From assembly GCA_029859555.1 (NCBI GenBank), contig JAOUCV010000030.1, positions 1-12,381 of the forward strand: a DNA stretch of 12,381 bases, read 5' to 3'. The notes below the pieces were generated by a model. That model had not been told where the DNA came from. It saw nothing but the letters and a program-made list of their open reading frames with translations, and did no database searches. Source of the stretch: Gammaproteobacteria bacterium. Lineage in GTDB: Bacteria > Pseudomonadota > Gammaproteobacteria > UBA9214. Below, one piece after another: positions 1-6,853 of the stretch. Position numbers and translations under genes: made by a program. Numbering within the stretch: the first letter of the stretch is position 1; each line of letters opens with the position of its first letter.

Positions 1-481
1 GTGCCGACCCGGCAAAGAACGGCACACCGCGCACACCGGAAACACCGGCGCCAATATTGACCATCCAGTTACTGCCCAGCGGCAACAGGCGAATGAGTAA
101 CGCCATCGTGAAGGTATTGTCACGAATAAAATCATCCACCCGTCGAATACGCTCGCTAAAATGCCGCCACATAAAAGACCGTAAAAACAAGCGGGACACG
201 TAAAAGGTTGTCATACACGCACAAACGACCGCCAGCATCGACAGCAAAAAACCGTAACCAACACCAAAGGCATAACCACCAAGAAAGGCAATCACCTGGC
301 GCGACAGACCGACACTCCCCAGCAGGGTGCATAGCAGCACAAACAACAGTTCGCCAGCAGCCCCCCGGCCACGTATCTGCGCATCGACCCATTGCTGGTC
401 GAGCAAGTCTTTCAGCAGGTACCCAACAAGCAACAGCGCAATAATGACCAGCAAACCACGGAAGATGATACGCGCCGTCAT
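1..481 (-). CDS. VTT/DedA-superfamily (TVP38/TMEM64-like) membrane protein, 3' end cut by window edge
   Basis: An open frame of 160 codons runs from an ATG at 481 to the left edge without a stop, so the C-terminus is missing. Residues 7-23 form a hydrophobic helix and residues 45-58 a second one. They are followed by the family-type motif FLGGYAFGVGYG (66-77), another hydrophobic stretch (78-95), and RLLPLGSNWMVNIGAGVSGV (131-150). This pair of re-entrant, glycine-rich motifs is the hallmark of the VTT (SNARE-associated/DedA) domain. Family members are integral inner-membrane proteins; some DedA relatives move undecaprenyl phosphate or phospholipids across the membrane, but the substrate here cannot be read from the sequence. 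The ATG lies 5 bases after the stop of the glycosyltransferase and has no good Shine-Dalgarno, which suggests translational coupling. Family call is firm; the specific role is unknown. Confidence 0.85.
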   Translation of the reverse strand, partial: MTARIIFRGLLVIIALLLVGYLLKDLLDQQWVDAQIRGRGAAGELLFVLLCTLLGSVGLSRQVIAFLGGYAFGVGYGFLLSMLAVVCACMTTFYVSRLFLRSFMWRHFSERIRRVDDFIRDNTFTMALLIRLLPLGSNWMVNIGAGVSGVRGVPFFAGSA

Positions 482-486
482 AGCGG

Positions 487-1203
487 TTATTCGATTTCGG
501 ATATAACCGGCGGCCGGTTACGCCGCTGCAGCCAGCGCACACCCAACAGATCGATAATCCCGACCCACAAACGGTCATGTATGCCGTACTTGGATATACC
601 GCGTGCACGGGGGCGGTGTGTTACCTCGACAGAAATGACCTCGCCACCCTGTCGCTGCACCAGTGCCGGCAGAAAGCGGTGCATGTGATCAAACTGTGGA
701 AGAGCAAGAAACGTATCCCGGGAAAACACCTTCAAGCCACACGCCGAATCCGGCGTAGCGTCGCCCAGTGTCCATGCACGCACCAGATTCGCAATGCGGG
801 AGGAATAACGTTTTAACCAGCCATCCTGACGTTGCTTGCGGTACCCGGTCACCAGCATGCCGGGTGAAGATGATTTATCCAGCACCTCATACAGTATCAG
901 GATATCAGCCGGGTCATTCTGGCCGTCGCCATCCAGCGTCGCAATCCGGGTCGCAGCGGCGGCCTTTATACCGCTGCCAATTGCTGCGCTCTGGCCGCAA
1001 CATGCACGGTGTCTCAAAATACGCAGCCGTGGATACGCCTGCCGGCAGGTTTGCAGCACACCCGGGGTACTGTCGGTACTGCCGTCATCGACGACGATGA
1101 TTTCGTAATCGAGCCTGCCATCCAGTTGCGCGCAGATCTCACCGATCAACAGCGTGATGCTCTCAACTTCGTTGAAGACCGGGATGACGACGGTTAATTC
1201 CAC
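487..1203 (-). CDS. Family 2 glycosyltransferase, DPM1/ArnC-like (polyprenyl-phosphate sugar transferase)
   Basis: A complete 238-residue GT-A fold glycosyltransferase. The N-terminus has the beta-strand TVVIPVFNE (4-12), then DDGSTD (39-44) for nucleotide binding and the metal/donor motif DGDGQNDP (91-98). It continues with PDSACGLKVFSRD (151-163), MHRFLPAL (174-181) and HRPRARGISKYG (196-207). These are the typical blocks of dolichyl- or undecaprenyl-phosphate mannosyl/glucosyl transferases, which move a sugar from a nucleotide donor to a lipid phosphate on the cytoplasmic face. Unlike ArnC it has no C-terminal membrane helices and ends shortly after the catalytic domain. The start codon is GTG, preceded by AGGAAAA at a good distance. 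The directly following VTT-domain membrane protein may work on the same lipid carrier (inference). Donor sugar and acceptor are not known. Confidence 0.88.
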   Translation of the reverse strand: MELTVVIPVFNEVESITLLIGEICAQLDGRLDYEIIVVDDGSTDSTPGVLQTCRQAYPRLRILRHRACCGQSAAIGSGIKAAAATRIATLDGDGQNDPADILILYEVLDKSSSPGMLVTGYRKQRQDGWLKRYSSRIANLVRAWTLGDATPDSACGLKVFSRDTFLALPQFDHMHRFLPALVQRQGGEVISVEVTHRPRARGISKYGIHDRLWVGIIDLLGVRWLQRRNRPPVISEIE

Positions 1204-1373
1204 CTGGTTTTTCCTGTAAGGGCTGGTAAATTTATTGGTAATAATACACAGGAAAAATCAGGGAAGCCTTTCCAGCATGCCAACTTTCCCGAAAACCGGT
1301 TGCGATGCTGCCCTGTCAGCGGCAGCCCCTGGAGAGAGAAGACTACAACGGCATTTCCTGATTATCTCCCCTC

Positions 1374-1402
1374 TCCCTGTTCCTCTCCCGGAGGATGAGG
1401 GA
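1374..1402. repeat. Imperfect inverted repeat (hairpin) in intergenic DNA
   Basis: TCCCT at 1374-1378 pairs with AGGGA at 1398-1402, and TCCTC at 1381-1385 pairs with GAGGA at 1391-1395. Two mismatched bases lie on each side between the stems, and a five-base loop closes the structure. The flanks are pyrimidine-rich upstream. It has no T-tract on either strand, so it is not a standard intrinsic terminator. It resembles the CCCTCTCCC-type intergenic palindromes found in many proteobacteria, but no second copy is visible here to prove a repeat family. Confidence 0.45.
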
Positions 1403-1536
1403 CGGATCATTTAAACAGCTTGCCTGTGTTTCAAGTTCAGTAACAAGATGGCCTCCCTCGCCTTTTGGCCCGGCGCCTGACCGGGTACTCCGGGAGAGGA
1501 CTGGCCTGAATACCCCTGCTACCTAACGGGGGATTA

Positions 1537-1565
1537 AAGACAGCTGTTTGGAGTTCGTCTATAGT
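1537..1565 (+). promoter_or_regulatory. Candidate sigma-70 promoter for the YyaL-like gene
   Basis: AAGACA (1537-1542, four of six matches to TTGACA) is followed after exactly 17 bases by TATAGT (1560-1565, five of six matches to TATAAT). Transcription would start near 1572, before the ATG at 1599 but after the alternative TTG at 1548. The spacing is ideal, but this is a motif match only. Confidence 0.35.
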
Positions 1566-1598
1566 ACATCGCCCGGCCCGCACGCACCCGTGGAATCC

Positions 1599-3668
1599 AT
1601 GGATAAAGACAGCGAATATAGCAACCAACTCGGCAACGAAACCAGCCCTTACCTGCTGCAGCATGCCCATAACCCGGTTGACTGGTACCCGTGGGGCGCT
1701 GCAGCACTGGACAAGGCACGGCATGAGAACAAACCCATCCTGTTGTCAGTCGGCTACTCCGCCTGCCACTGGTGCCACGTGATGGCACATGAGTCATTCG
1801 AAGACCCCGACACGGCCGAACTGATGAACCGGCTGTTCGTCAACATCAAGGTAGACCGGGAAGAACGTCCGGATATCGACAAGATCTACCAGGCCTCGCA
1901 CTCCCTGCTGACACGCCGCCCGGGTGGCTGGCCGCTAACCGTGTTCCTGACGCCGGATGACAGAATTCCGTTTTTTGCCGGCACCTATTTTCCGGATGAG
2001 CCGCGCCACAATATGCCGTCCTTCAGGGATCTGATGCAACGCGTGCACGACTTCCTGACCAAAAATGAGTCCGATATCCGTGAACAAAACAGCCGCCTGA
2101 TCGAAGCGCTCGCCTCTATCAATGACAGCGAACCTGCGGACGCCCTGACGCCAATGCCGCTGGACAGCGCACGGCGGCAGCTGGAGAAAAATTTTGACGA
2201 ACGCGATGGCGGTTTTGGTGAAGCACCCAAGTTCCCGCATCCCACCAATATCGAACGTCTGCTGCGACACTGGTCCGGCGCTCGCACCACTGCCGGCGAA
2301 CCGGATAAACGCGCCTTGCACATGGCGGTATTCACACTGGAAAAGATGGCACGGGGCGGCATATTTGACCAGCTGGCCGGTGGCTTTTGCCGCTACTCGG
2401 TCGACAATCACTGGATGATTCCCCACTTCGAGAAAATGCTCTATGACAACGGGCCATTGCTGGCGCTGTATGCCGAGGCGCACGCGGCCACCGGCAACCC
2501 CCTTTTCAAACGCATCTGTGAACAGACTGCCGGCTGGGTCATGCGCGATATGCAGGCACCGCAAGGCGGCTACTATTCCAGCCTGGATGCTGACTCCGAA
2601 GGCGCAGAAGGCAAGTATTACGTATGGACGCCGGCCGAGGTACAACGTGTTGCAAGGGAAGATGATTACCGTATCTTCGCGCGACGCTTTGGCCTCGATC
2701 GCGCTGCCAACTTTGAAGGCAAGTGGAACCTGCATGTCTATTGCAGCACGGCCGAACTCGCTGCCGAATTCTCGCTCGATACACAGGAAATCGAACAGGC
2801 GATTCACCGGGTCAGTGTAAAACTGCTGGAATTGCGCGAACAACGCATCCCGCCGGGACGCGACGACAAGATCCTCACCAGCTGGAATGGCCTGATGATT
2901 CGCGGTATGGCAATCGCTGCGCGCCATCTTGATGAACCGTCCTGGGCCGGGTCTGCCGAACGTGCACTCGACTTCATCCGCAGCACACTGTGGAGAGACG
3001 GTCGCCTGCTGGCAAGCTGCAAGGACGGTCGTGCGCGGCTGAATGCCTACCTGGATGATTATGTCTACCTCATCGACGGCATCCTTGAGTTACTGCAGGT
3101 ACGCTGGCGCGACGCTGACCTGGACTTCGCCATTGAACTGGCCGAGGTTGTGCTGGCGCATTTCGCTGACGAGAGCGGTGGATTTTTCTTCACTTCTGAT
3201 GATCATGAAGCCTTGATACAGCGCCCGAAACCCAATCATGACGAAGCCACGCCCTCCGGTAACGGCATTGCCGCCAGGATACTCGGCCGCCTCGGTCACC
3301 TGCTTGGTGATACGCGCTACCTGGCCGCTGCAGAGAACACACTGAAGTCCAGCTGGTCGGGCATCGAAAGCATGCCACATGGACACGCCAGCCTGCTGGT
3401 GGCACTGGAAGAAACCCTGTATCCGGGCCAGACTGTCATAATCCGCGGCGCAGAACCGGCCATCAGCGACTGGCAAAAACAGGCCGCACAGCCCTATGCA
3501 CCGCGACGTTTCACGCTTACCATTCCGGCAACGGCACAGCAGCTGCCCGGCGCACTGTCGGTGCGTGTGGTACAAGGCGATGCCGTAGCCTATATATGCA
3601 AAGGCAACACCTGTGGTGCGGCGCTTGCAGACAAGGAAACATTCATCCTTTCACTGACAAAAACCTGA
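1599..3668 (+). CDS. Thioredoxin-domain protein of the YyaL/SSP411 (spermatogenesis-associated 20) family
   Basis: A 689-residue protein with the family's two-part layout. The N-terminal thioredoxin-like (DUF255) domain starts with [20 protein letters not shown] (13-32) and carries the CxxC motif in [10 protein letters not shown] (53-62; Cys56 and Cys59), followed by [13 protein letters not shown]. The remaining roughly 500 residues form an alpha/alpha toroid like that of glycan-processing enzymes, with recognisable family blocks such as [34 protein letters not shown] and [10 protein letters not shown]. The biological reaction of this widespread family is not established. I chose the ATG at 1599 because family members begin only a few residues before NETSPYLLQ and because the best promoter lies between it and the alternative TTG at 1548. 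The upstream ribosome site is weak (GTGGA). It leads a plus-strand group; the next gene begins 14 bases after its stop. Confidence 0.93.
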   Translation: MDKDSEYSNQLGNETSPYLLQHAHNPVDWYPWGAAALDKARHENKPILLSVGYSACHWCHVMAHESFEDPDTAELMNRLFVNIKVDREERPDIDKIYQASHSLLTRRPGGWPLTVFLTPDDRIPFFAGTYFPDEPRHNMPSFRDLMQRVHDFLTKNESDIREQNSRLIEALASINDSEPADALTPMPLDSARRQLEKNFDERDGGFGEAPKFPHPTNIERLLRHWSGARTTAGEPDKRALHMAVFTLEKMARGGIFDQLAGGFCRYSVDNHWMIPHFEKMLYDNGPLLALYAEAHAATGNPLFKRICEQTAGWVMRDMQAPQGGYYSSLDADSEGAEGKYYVWTPAEVQRVAREDDYRIFARRFGLDRAANFEGKWNLHVYCSTAELAAEFSLDTQEIEQAIHRVSVKLLELREQRIPPGRDDKILTSWNGLMIRGMAIAARHLDEPSWAGSAERALDFIRSTLWRDGRLLASCKDGRARLNAYLDDYVYLIDGILELLQVRWRDADLDFAIELAEVVLAHFADESGGFFFTSDDHEALIQRPKPNHDEATPSGNGIAARILGRLGHLLGDTRYLAAAENTLKSSWSGIESMPHGHASLLVALEETLYPGQTVIIRGAEPAISDWQKQAAQPYAPRRFTLTIPATAQQLPGALSVRVVQGDAVAYICKGNTCGAALADKETFILSLTKT

Positions 3669-3682
3669 ACAACGAGCAAGCC

Positions 3683-4084
3683 ATGAGCGATACAAGCAAC
3701 GTCCTGCAAATACCCGGCGCACAACTGCAATCCATCACGCAGTCTGGTAATGAAATCAGCCTGCACTTCTCCCAGGTACAACTGTTACAGGAAATGGAAG
3801 GCGCCATTGAAGACAGCCTGTGGACACAGGCCGTTAATCTGACCATCAGGGAGATTGAAACACAGGGCGAGTTACCGGAATGCCCCTGCGTCATCAAGGG
3901 CGGCGATCTGATCAACAACATATTCACCTACCGCGACCATGCTCCGCTACCAATCGACTGGCGCGGCGAAGTGCGCTGCATCTTCACGGTTGAGGAAACG
4001 GGTAACCGCTTCAGCATTGATGGCGAATCAATGCAACTGCAACAAATCGACCTGCCGCGTTATATCAAACACATCAAAAAATAA
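3683..4084 (+). CDS. Hypothetical 133-residue soluble protein
   Basis: I do not recognise this protein. The ATG at 3683 follows the YyaL-like stop by 14 bases, so it is probably co-transcribed. The same frame is open upstream to 3596, but a start there would overlap the preceding gene, so the downstream ATG is preferred. It is predicted cytoplasmic: no signal peptide and no membrane segment. It looks beta-rich, with alternating hydrophobic strands around residues 14-33, 50-58, 68-82 and 94-102. Possible key positions are a CPC motif (Cys67, Cys69), Cys99, and the polar stretch YRDHAPLPIDWRGEVRC (83-99). A KGGDLINNI segment (72-80) precedes it. The composition matches its neighbours and gives no sign of transfer. 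No function can be assigned. Confidence 0.78.
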   Translation: MSDTSNVLQIPGAQLQSITQSGNEISLHFSQVQLLQEMEGAIEDSLWTQAVNLTIREIETQGELPECPCVIKGGDLINNIFTYRDHAPLPIDWRGEVRCIFTVEETGNRFSIDGESMQLQQIDLPRYIKHIKK

Positions 4085-4114
4085 CGGCACACCATCACCC
4101 GAAGGAGTGATACC

Positions 4115-4432
4115 GTGGAAGAAATACAGGTTACCTGGGGATACGCCATTAAAATCTGGTGGAGCCTGACATGGAGAGTAGCGCTATTTGGCGGACTGGC
4201 AGGGTTTGCACTCGGACTGCTGTTTGGCCTGTTTGGCGCAGCGACAGGCACCGCAGACGAGGTCGTCTATTCCTGGGTGCAGATTGGCGGTATGCTGGTT
4301 ACGATACCGGTCGGTATATGGGTTGTAAAATCCATATTAAACAAGGATTTCAAGAAATACCGCATCATACTGGTACCCTCACTTGAGAGCCGTGTCGAGG
4401 CACAGATACAGGACCGGACAGACGCACAATGA
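4115..4432 (+). CDS. Hypothetical small membrane protein, two transmembrane helices
   Basis: A 105-residue protein that I do not recognise. It starts with GTG, with a strong AAGGAG ribosome site about 8 bases upstream, which supports this start. Two hydrophobic helices are clear: residues 22-45, rich in glycine with GxxxG-type packing (FGGLAGFALGLLFGLFG), and residues 52-71 (YSWVQIGGMLVTIPVGIWVV). The loop between them is short and acidic (TADE). The tail from 72 on is charged (KSILNKDFKKY), which by the positive-inside rule places both ends in the cytoplasm. It lies 30 bases after the unknown soluble protein and 21 bases before yajD, on the same strand, so all are probably in one transcript. 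Function is unknown. Confidence 0.78.
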   Translation: MEEIQVTWGYAIKIWWSLTWRVALFGGLAGFALGLLFGLFGAATGTADEVVYSWVQIGGMLVTIPVGIWVVKSILNKDFKKYRIILVPSLESRVEAQIQDRTDAQ

Positions 4433-4453
4433 AGCCGCAGCGGAGTTGCAAAT

Positions 4454-4837
4454 ATGCCAAAAAAAACAACCACATCCGATAGCAATAAACTCGACGAAAT
4501 TGTTGCCAACGCACACCGTAACCGCAGCAACCGTGAACAGGACTACCGGGAAAAATCGCTGAAAATGTACCCCTGGGTTTGCGGACGCTGCTCACGGGAA
4601 TTCAGCCGTGAAAACCTGCAAGAGTTAACCGTACATCACCGCGACCACAACCACGACAACAACCCCGATGATGGCAGCAACTGGGAACTGTTATGCCTGT
4701 ACTGCCATGACAATGAACACGCCCGTTACCTTGACGGCGAGAGCAAGGGCAACACTGACACCAGCGGCAAGGACAGTGCTTCCGTAACACATAATCCCCT
4801 GGCCGGGCTTGCTGAATTGCTGAAGAAGGGTGACTGA
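4454..4837 (+). CDS. yajD: YajD-family HNH nuclease-like protein
   Basis: A 127-residue protein that strongly resembles E. coli YajD across the core (YREKSLKMYPWVCGRCSREF at 31-50, then LTVHHRDHNHDNNPDDGSNW at 58-77, then ELLCLYCHDNEH). The HNH motif is complete: His61-His62, Asn76 and His85. Two zinc-binding CxxC pairs are present, Cys43/Cys46 and Cys81/Cys84. HNH proteins cut nucleic acids with a bound metal; the cellular target of YajD is not established. The C-terminal tail is lower in complexity (Gly, Ser, Thr, Asp) and ends in NPLAGLAELLKKGD, as in the E. coli protein. The ATG at 4454 has GGAG (4442-4445) at a good distance. It is the last plus-strand gene and is convergent with the next one; no clear intrinsic terminator is visible in the 60-base gap. 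Confidence 0.93.
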   Translation: MPKKTTTSDSNKLDEIVANAHRNRSNREQDYREKSLKMYPWVCGRCSREFSRENLQELTVHHRDHNHDNNPDDGSNWELLCLYCHDNEHARYLDGESKGNTDTSGKDSASVTHNPLAGLAELLKKGD

Positions 4838-4897
4838 TGCTGTTCCGGAACCAGCCATCGGGCTAAATGCGCTTGCCGTTTCTTGATCTCACTACAG

Positions 4898-5311
4898 CTA
4901 GCGTCGCTTCTGCGACCAGGCGCCACTCTTGCCATTAAAGGTAAGAATACGATCCGAGGTAACTACCAGGGCGGAATAATCGACCGCCTCAGCACTGACG
5001 ATTTTTTCACCCGCCTTTCTGCGCTGGCTGCTCCAGCCTGACGGGTAGGACCCTACCCCGGCAAAACGCTGGTTGGTGATCAGGACAGCAACACGATTGC
5101 CAATGTAACGGTCCTGAATGCGCTCCTTGGCACTCAGAACAAGATCAAAGAACTGTCCGGTTTCTGCATTGACGGCAACCACGCGGTTGGACTCATCAAC
5201 CAGAAACAGCGACTTGCCAAGGTCATCTTCTGCCAGCGCCTTGCCTGCCACCCCCACCAACAGGCTGAACAGTACCACCCTTAAAAACCGGGACAAACTT
5301 GATAAGCTCAT
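4898..5311 (-). CDS. Hypothetical exported protein
   Basis: A 137-residue protein that I do not recognise. It begins with a typical Sec signal peptide: positive residues (Arg8, Arg11), a hydrophobic core (12-22) and a likely cleavage site after ALA (25-27). The mature part of about 110 residues is beta-rich. It contains segments such as SLFLVDESNRVVAVNAETGQ and ALVVTSDRILTFNGKSGAW, which resemble single strands of beta-propeller repeats, but there are too few for a complete propeller. I chose the ATG at 5311 because GGAG lies about 8 bases upstream; a GTG six codons earlier (5329) is also open. It follows the sugar kinase by 60 bases on the same strand and may share its transcript. The likely location is the periplasm. 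Confidence 0.75.
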   Translation of the reverse strand: MSLSSLSRFLRVVLFSLLVGVAGKALAEDDLGKSLFLVDESNRVVAVNAETGQFFDLVLSAKERIQDRYIGNRVAVLITNQRFAGVGSYPSGWSSQRRKAGEKIVSAEAVDYSALVVTSDRILTFNGKSGAWSQKRR

Positions 5312-5371
5312 AACTATTCTCCGCAACACATCATCAGAACAGGCCGGAAGTTGTTTTTCATAACGACAGAA

Positions 5372-6307
5372 TCAGGGTAACGCCCTGTCAAAACTTTCCT
5401 GGAAACGTGCACGGAACTCATCCTGGGTAAAGCGATGGTTCTGGGTGCCATGCTTTTCAATCTTGATGGCGCCCATGAGCGCGGCAATGCGACCGGTGGT
5501 TTCCCAATCGAGGTCATTCATCAGGCCAAACAGCAGGCCGCCGCGATAGGCATCGCCGCAACCGGTCGGGTCACTCAGTTCACCAACTTTTGCGGGCGGT
5601 ATGTCCAAACGCTGCTTGTCGGTATAGATGTGCGAACCTTCTGCGCCCAGCGTCACAATCAGCGCGTCGACACGCTCCGCGATTTCATGTGGCGACAGAC
5701 CGGTACGTTGCTGCAGCATCTGCAGTTCATAATCATTGACGCTGACCCAGGTGGACTTTTCAATAAAACGCTTCAGCTCATCGCCGTCAAACATCGGCAG
5801 ACCCTGCCCCGGATCGAAGATAAAGGGTATCCCGGCCTCGGCAAACTGGCTGGCATGCTCGAGCATTCCCTGGCGACCGTCGGGTGAAAGAATACCGATG
5901 CTCACATCGGCAGCATCGCTGACGCGGTTCTGGTGCGAGGCATCCATGGCGCCGGGATGAAAGGCGGTTATCTGGTTGTCGTCCAGATCCGTGGTGATAT
6001 AGGCCTGCCCGGTATAACGGCCGTCGGCCTCGGTAACGTGGGTACGGTCAATACCGACCTGGTCCATCCAGTCCGCGTAGGGAGAAAAATCACTGCCGAC
6101 GGTGCCCATCGGCAACGGCTTGCCACCGAGCAGGCGCAGGTTGTAAGCGATATTGCCGGCGCAGCCGCCGAACTCACGGCGCATATCAGGCACGTAAAAC
6201 GACACGTTCAGCATGTGTACCTTGTCCGGCAGGATGTGATTTTTGAACTTGTCCTGAAACACCATGATAGTGTCATAGGCAAATGAACCGCAGATGAGTG
6301 CTGACAT
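5372..6307 (-). CDS. PfkB-family carbohydrate kinase, adenosine-kinase-like
   Basis: A 311-residue ribokinase-fold (PfkB) kinase of normal length. The first PfkB signature region is GGCAGNIAYNLRLLGG (47-62). The second is DPTGCGDAYRGG (246-257), which contains the anion hole and the catalytic base Asp252. Overall it resembles the mycobacterial-type adenosine kinase: the N-terminus (GSFAYDTIM, then the FKNHILPDKVHMLNVSF stretch), AFHPGAMDAS (115-124), SVNDYE (189-194) and the TGTQ-like HGTQNHRFT near the end. It would phosphorylate a sugar or nucleoside using ATP; adenosine is the best guess, and other ribosides are possible. The ATG at 6307 has AAGG about 12 bases upstream. An upstream extension to 6391 runs through the REP element and is rejected. 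It is separated from dgkA by 154 bases holding that element. Confidence 0.88.
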   Translation of the reverse strand: MSALICGSFAYDTIMVFQDKFKNHILPDKVHMLNVSFYVPDMRREFGGCAGNIAYNLRLLGGKPLPMGTVGSDFSPYADWMDQVGIDRTHVTEADGRYTGQAYITTDLDDNQITAFHPGAMDASHQNRVSDAADVSIGILSPDGRQGMLEHASQFAEAGIPFIFDPGQGLPMFDGDELKRFIEKSTWVSVNDYELQMLQQRTGLSPHEIAERVDALIVTLGAEGSHIYTDKQRLDIPPAKVGELSDPTGCGDAYRGGLLFGLMNDLDWETTGRIAALMGAIKIEKHGTQNHRFTQDEFRARFQESFDRALP

Positions 6308-6352
6308 ATTGTGGTTACCTTGATGTTGAGAACATATTGAGGAAGATTGTAG

Positions 6353-6420
6353 TGTAGGAGCAGACCTCGGCCGCGATAATTGCCGAATCAATATGATCGC
6401 GGACGAGGTCCGCTCCTACA
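6353..6420. repeat. REP-like palindrome pair (BIME-like inverted repeat)
   Basis: Two 25-base arms face each other: 6353-6377 and 6396-6420, with an 18-base spacer. They match at 23 of 25 positions as inverted copies. Each arm begins TGTAGGAGC and ends CCGCGAT. The right arm, read on the minus strand, holds a perfect small hairpin, GCGGAC-CTC-GTCCGC; in the left arm the same stem is broken by two changes. This pattern (GTAG tetranucleotide followed by an imperfect palindrome, arranged as an inverted pair) is typical of REP elements of Pseudomonas and related gammaproteobacteria that RAYT transposases mobilise. It lies between dgkA and the sugar kinase, where the transcript could fold into a long hairpin that slows 3' decay. 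Confidence 0.85.
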
Positions 6421-6461
6421 AAAACCGGGTGTCGTCTCTGGCCTGTATTGTAGTCTTTAAA

Positions 6462-6827
6462 TCAGAAAACCAGAATTAAAAGCCACACCACGGCGGCATT
6501 CACCAGCGCCACCAGCACCGCGGCCGAGCCGATATCCTTGGCGCGACCGGATAATTCATGCTGCTCCGGGCCGATGCGGTCAACCACCGCCTCGATGGCA
6601 GAATTCATCAGCTCGAACAGCGGCACCAGCATCCACACCGCAATCAGCAGCGCACGCTCCGGCCCTGTTTGCCCCAGCCACAGCGCCAGCGGCAGCAGCA
6701 GCACGGTAATTGCCAGCTCCTGCCTGAAGGCCGTCTCGTGACGAAACGCGGCTGCCAGTCCCTGCATGGAATAGCCAGATGCCTTGATCAGCCGGCGAAT
6801 GCCGGTATTGCCTGGGTCAGTCGCCAT
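6462..6827 (-). CDS. dgkA: Diacylglycerol kinase (prokaryotic, membrane-bound)
   Basis: A 121-residue integral membrane enzyme, the same size as E. coli DgkA (about 122). It phosphorylates diacylglycerol to phosphatidic acid with ATP, recycling lipid released during membrane-derived oligosaccharide or envelope glycan synthesis. An amphipathic N-terminus (about 10-37) is followed by three membrane helices (about 39-52, 57-82 and 99-120). The family block ELMNSAIEAVVDRI (72-85), followed by HELSGRAKDIGSAAV (90-104), contains the active-site residues expected from E. coli: Glu72, Asn75, Glu79, Lys97 and Asp98. The ATG at 6827 lies 26 bases after the gcvPB stop, so it is probably the last gene of the glycine cleavage transcript. 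Its ribosome site is weak. No functional link to glycine cleavage is evident. Confidence 0.95.
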   Translation of the reverse strand: MATDPGNTGIRRLIKASGYSMQGLAAAFRHETAFRQELAITVLLLPLALWLGQTGPERALLIAVWMLVPLFELMNSAIEAVVDRIGPEQHELSGRAKDIGSAAVLVALVNAAVVWLLILVF

Positions 6828-6853
6828 ATCCGCTGCAACTCATGAAGCGTGGT

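Larger units (their letters stand above)
1204..1598. other. Divergent intergenic region
   Basis: This 395-base stretch lies between the minus-strand glycosyltransferase and the plus-strand YyaL-like gene. I see no convincing coding frame in it. It must hold promoters for both directions. The part nearest the glycosyltransferase is AT-rich (around 1220-1260). The rest contains an imperfect hairpin (1374-1402), a short CCCGG/CCGGG inverted repeat (1469-1485) and a candidate plus-strand promoter (1537-1565). A TTG at 1548 extends the YyaL frame upstream but is not the preferred start. Confidence 0.7.

Noticed and set aside
1548..1598. TTG start adding 17 residues to the YyaL-like protein
   Set aside because: Family proteins start just before NETSPYLLQ. 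The extension (Pro-rich, no homology seen) overlaps the best promoter candidate, so the ATG at 1599 is preferred.
1935..2927. 330-codon open frame on the minus strand opposite the YyaL-like gene
   Set aside because: It is antisense to a well-supported gene, shows no recognisable domain, and is explained by codon bias on the coding strand.
4838..4897. Possible terminator between yajD and the exported-protein gene
   Set aside because: There is a GTTCCGGAAC palindrome, but it has no loop and no T-tract, so it does not meet the pattern of an intrinsic terminator.
6308..6391. N-terminal extension of the sugar kinase upstream of ATG 6307
   Set aside because: The added 28 residues are translated REP repeat sequence and do not resemble PfkB proteins.
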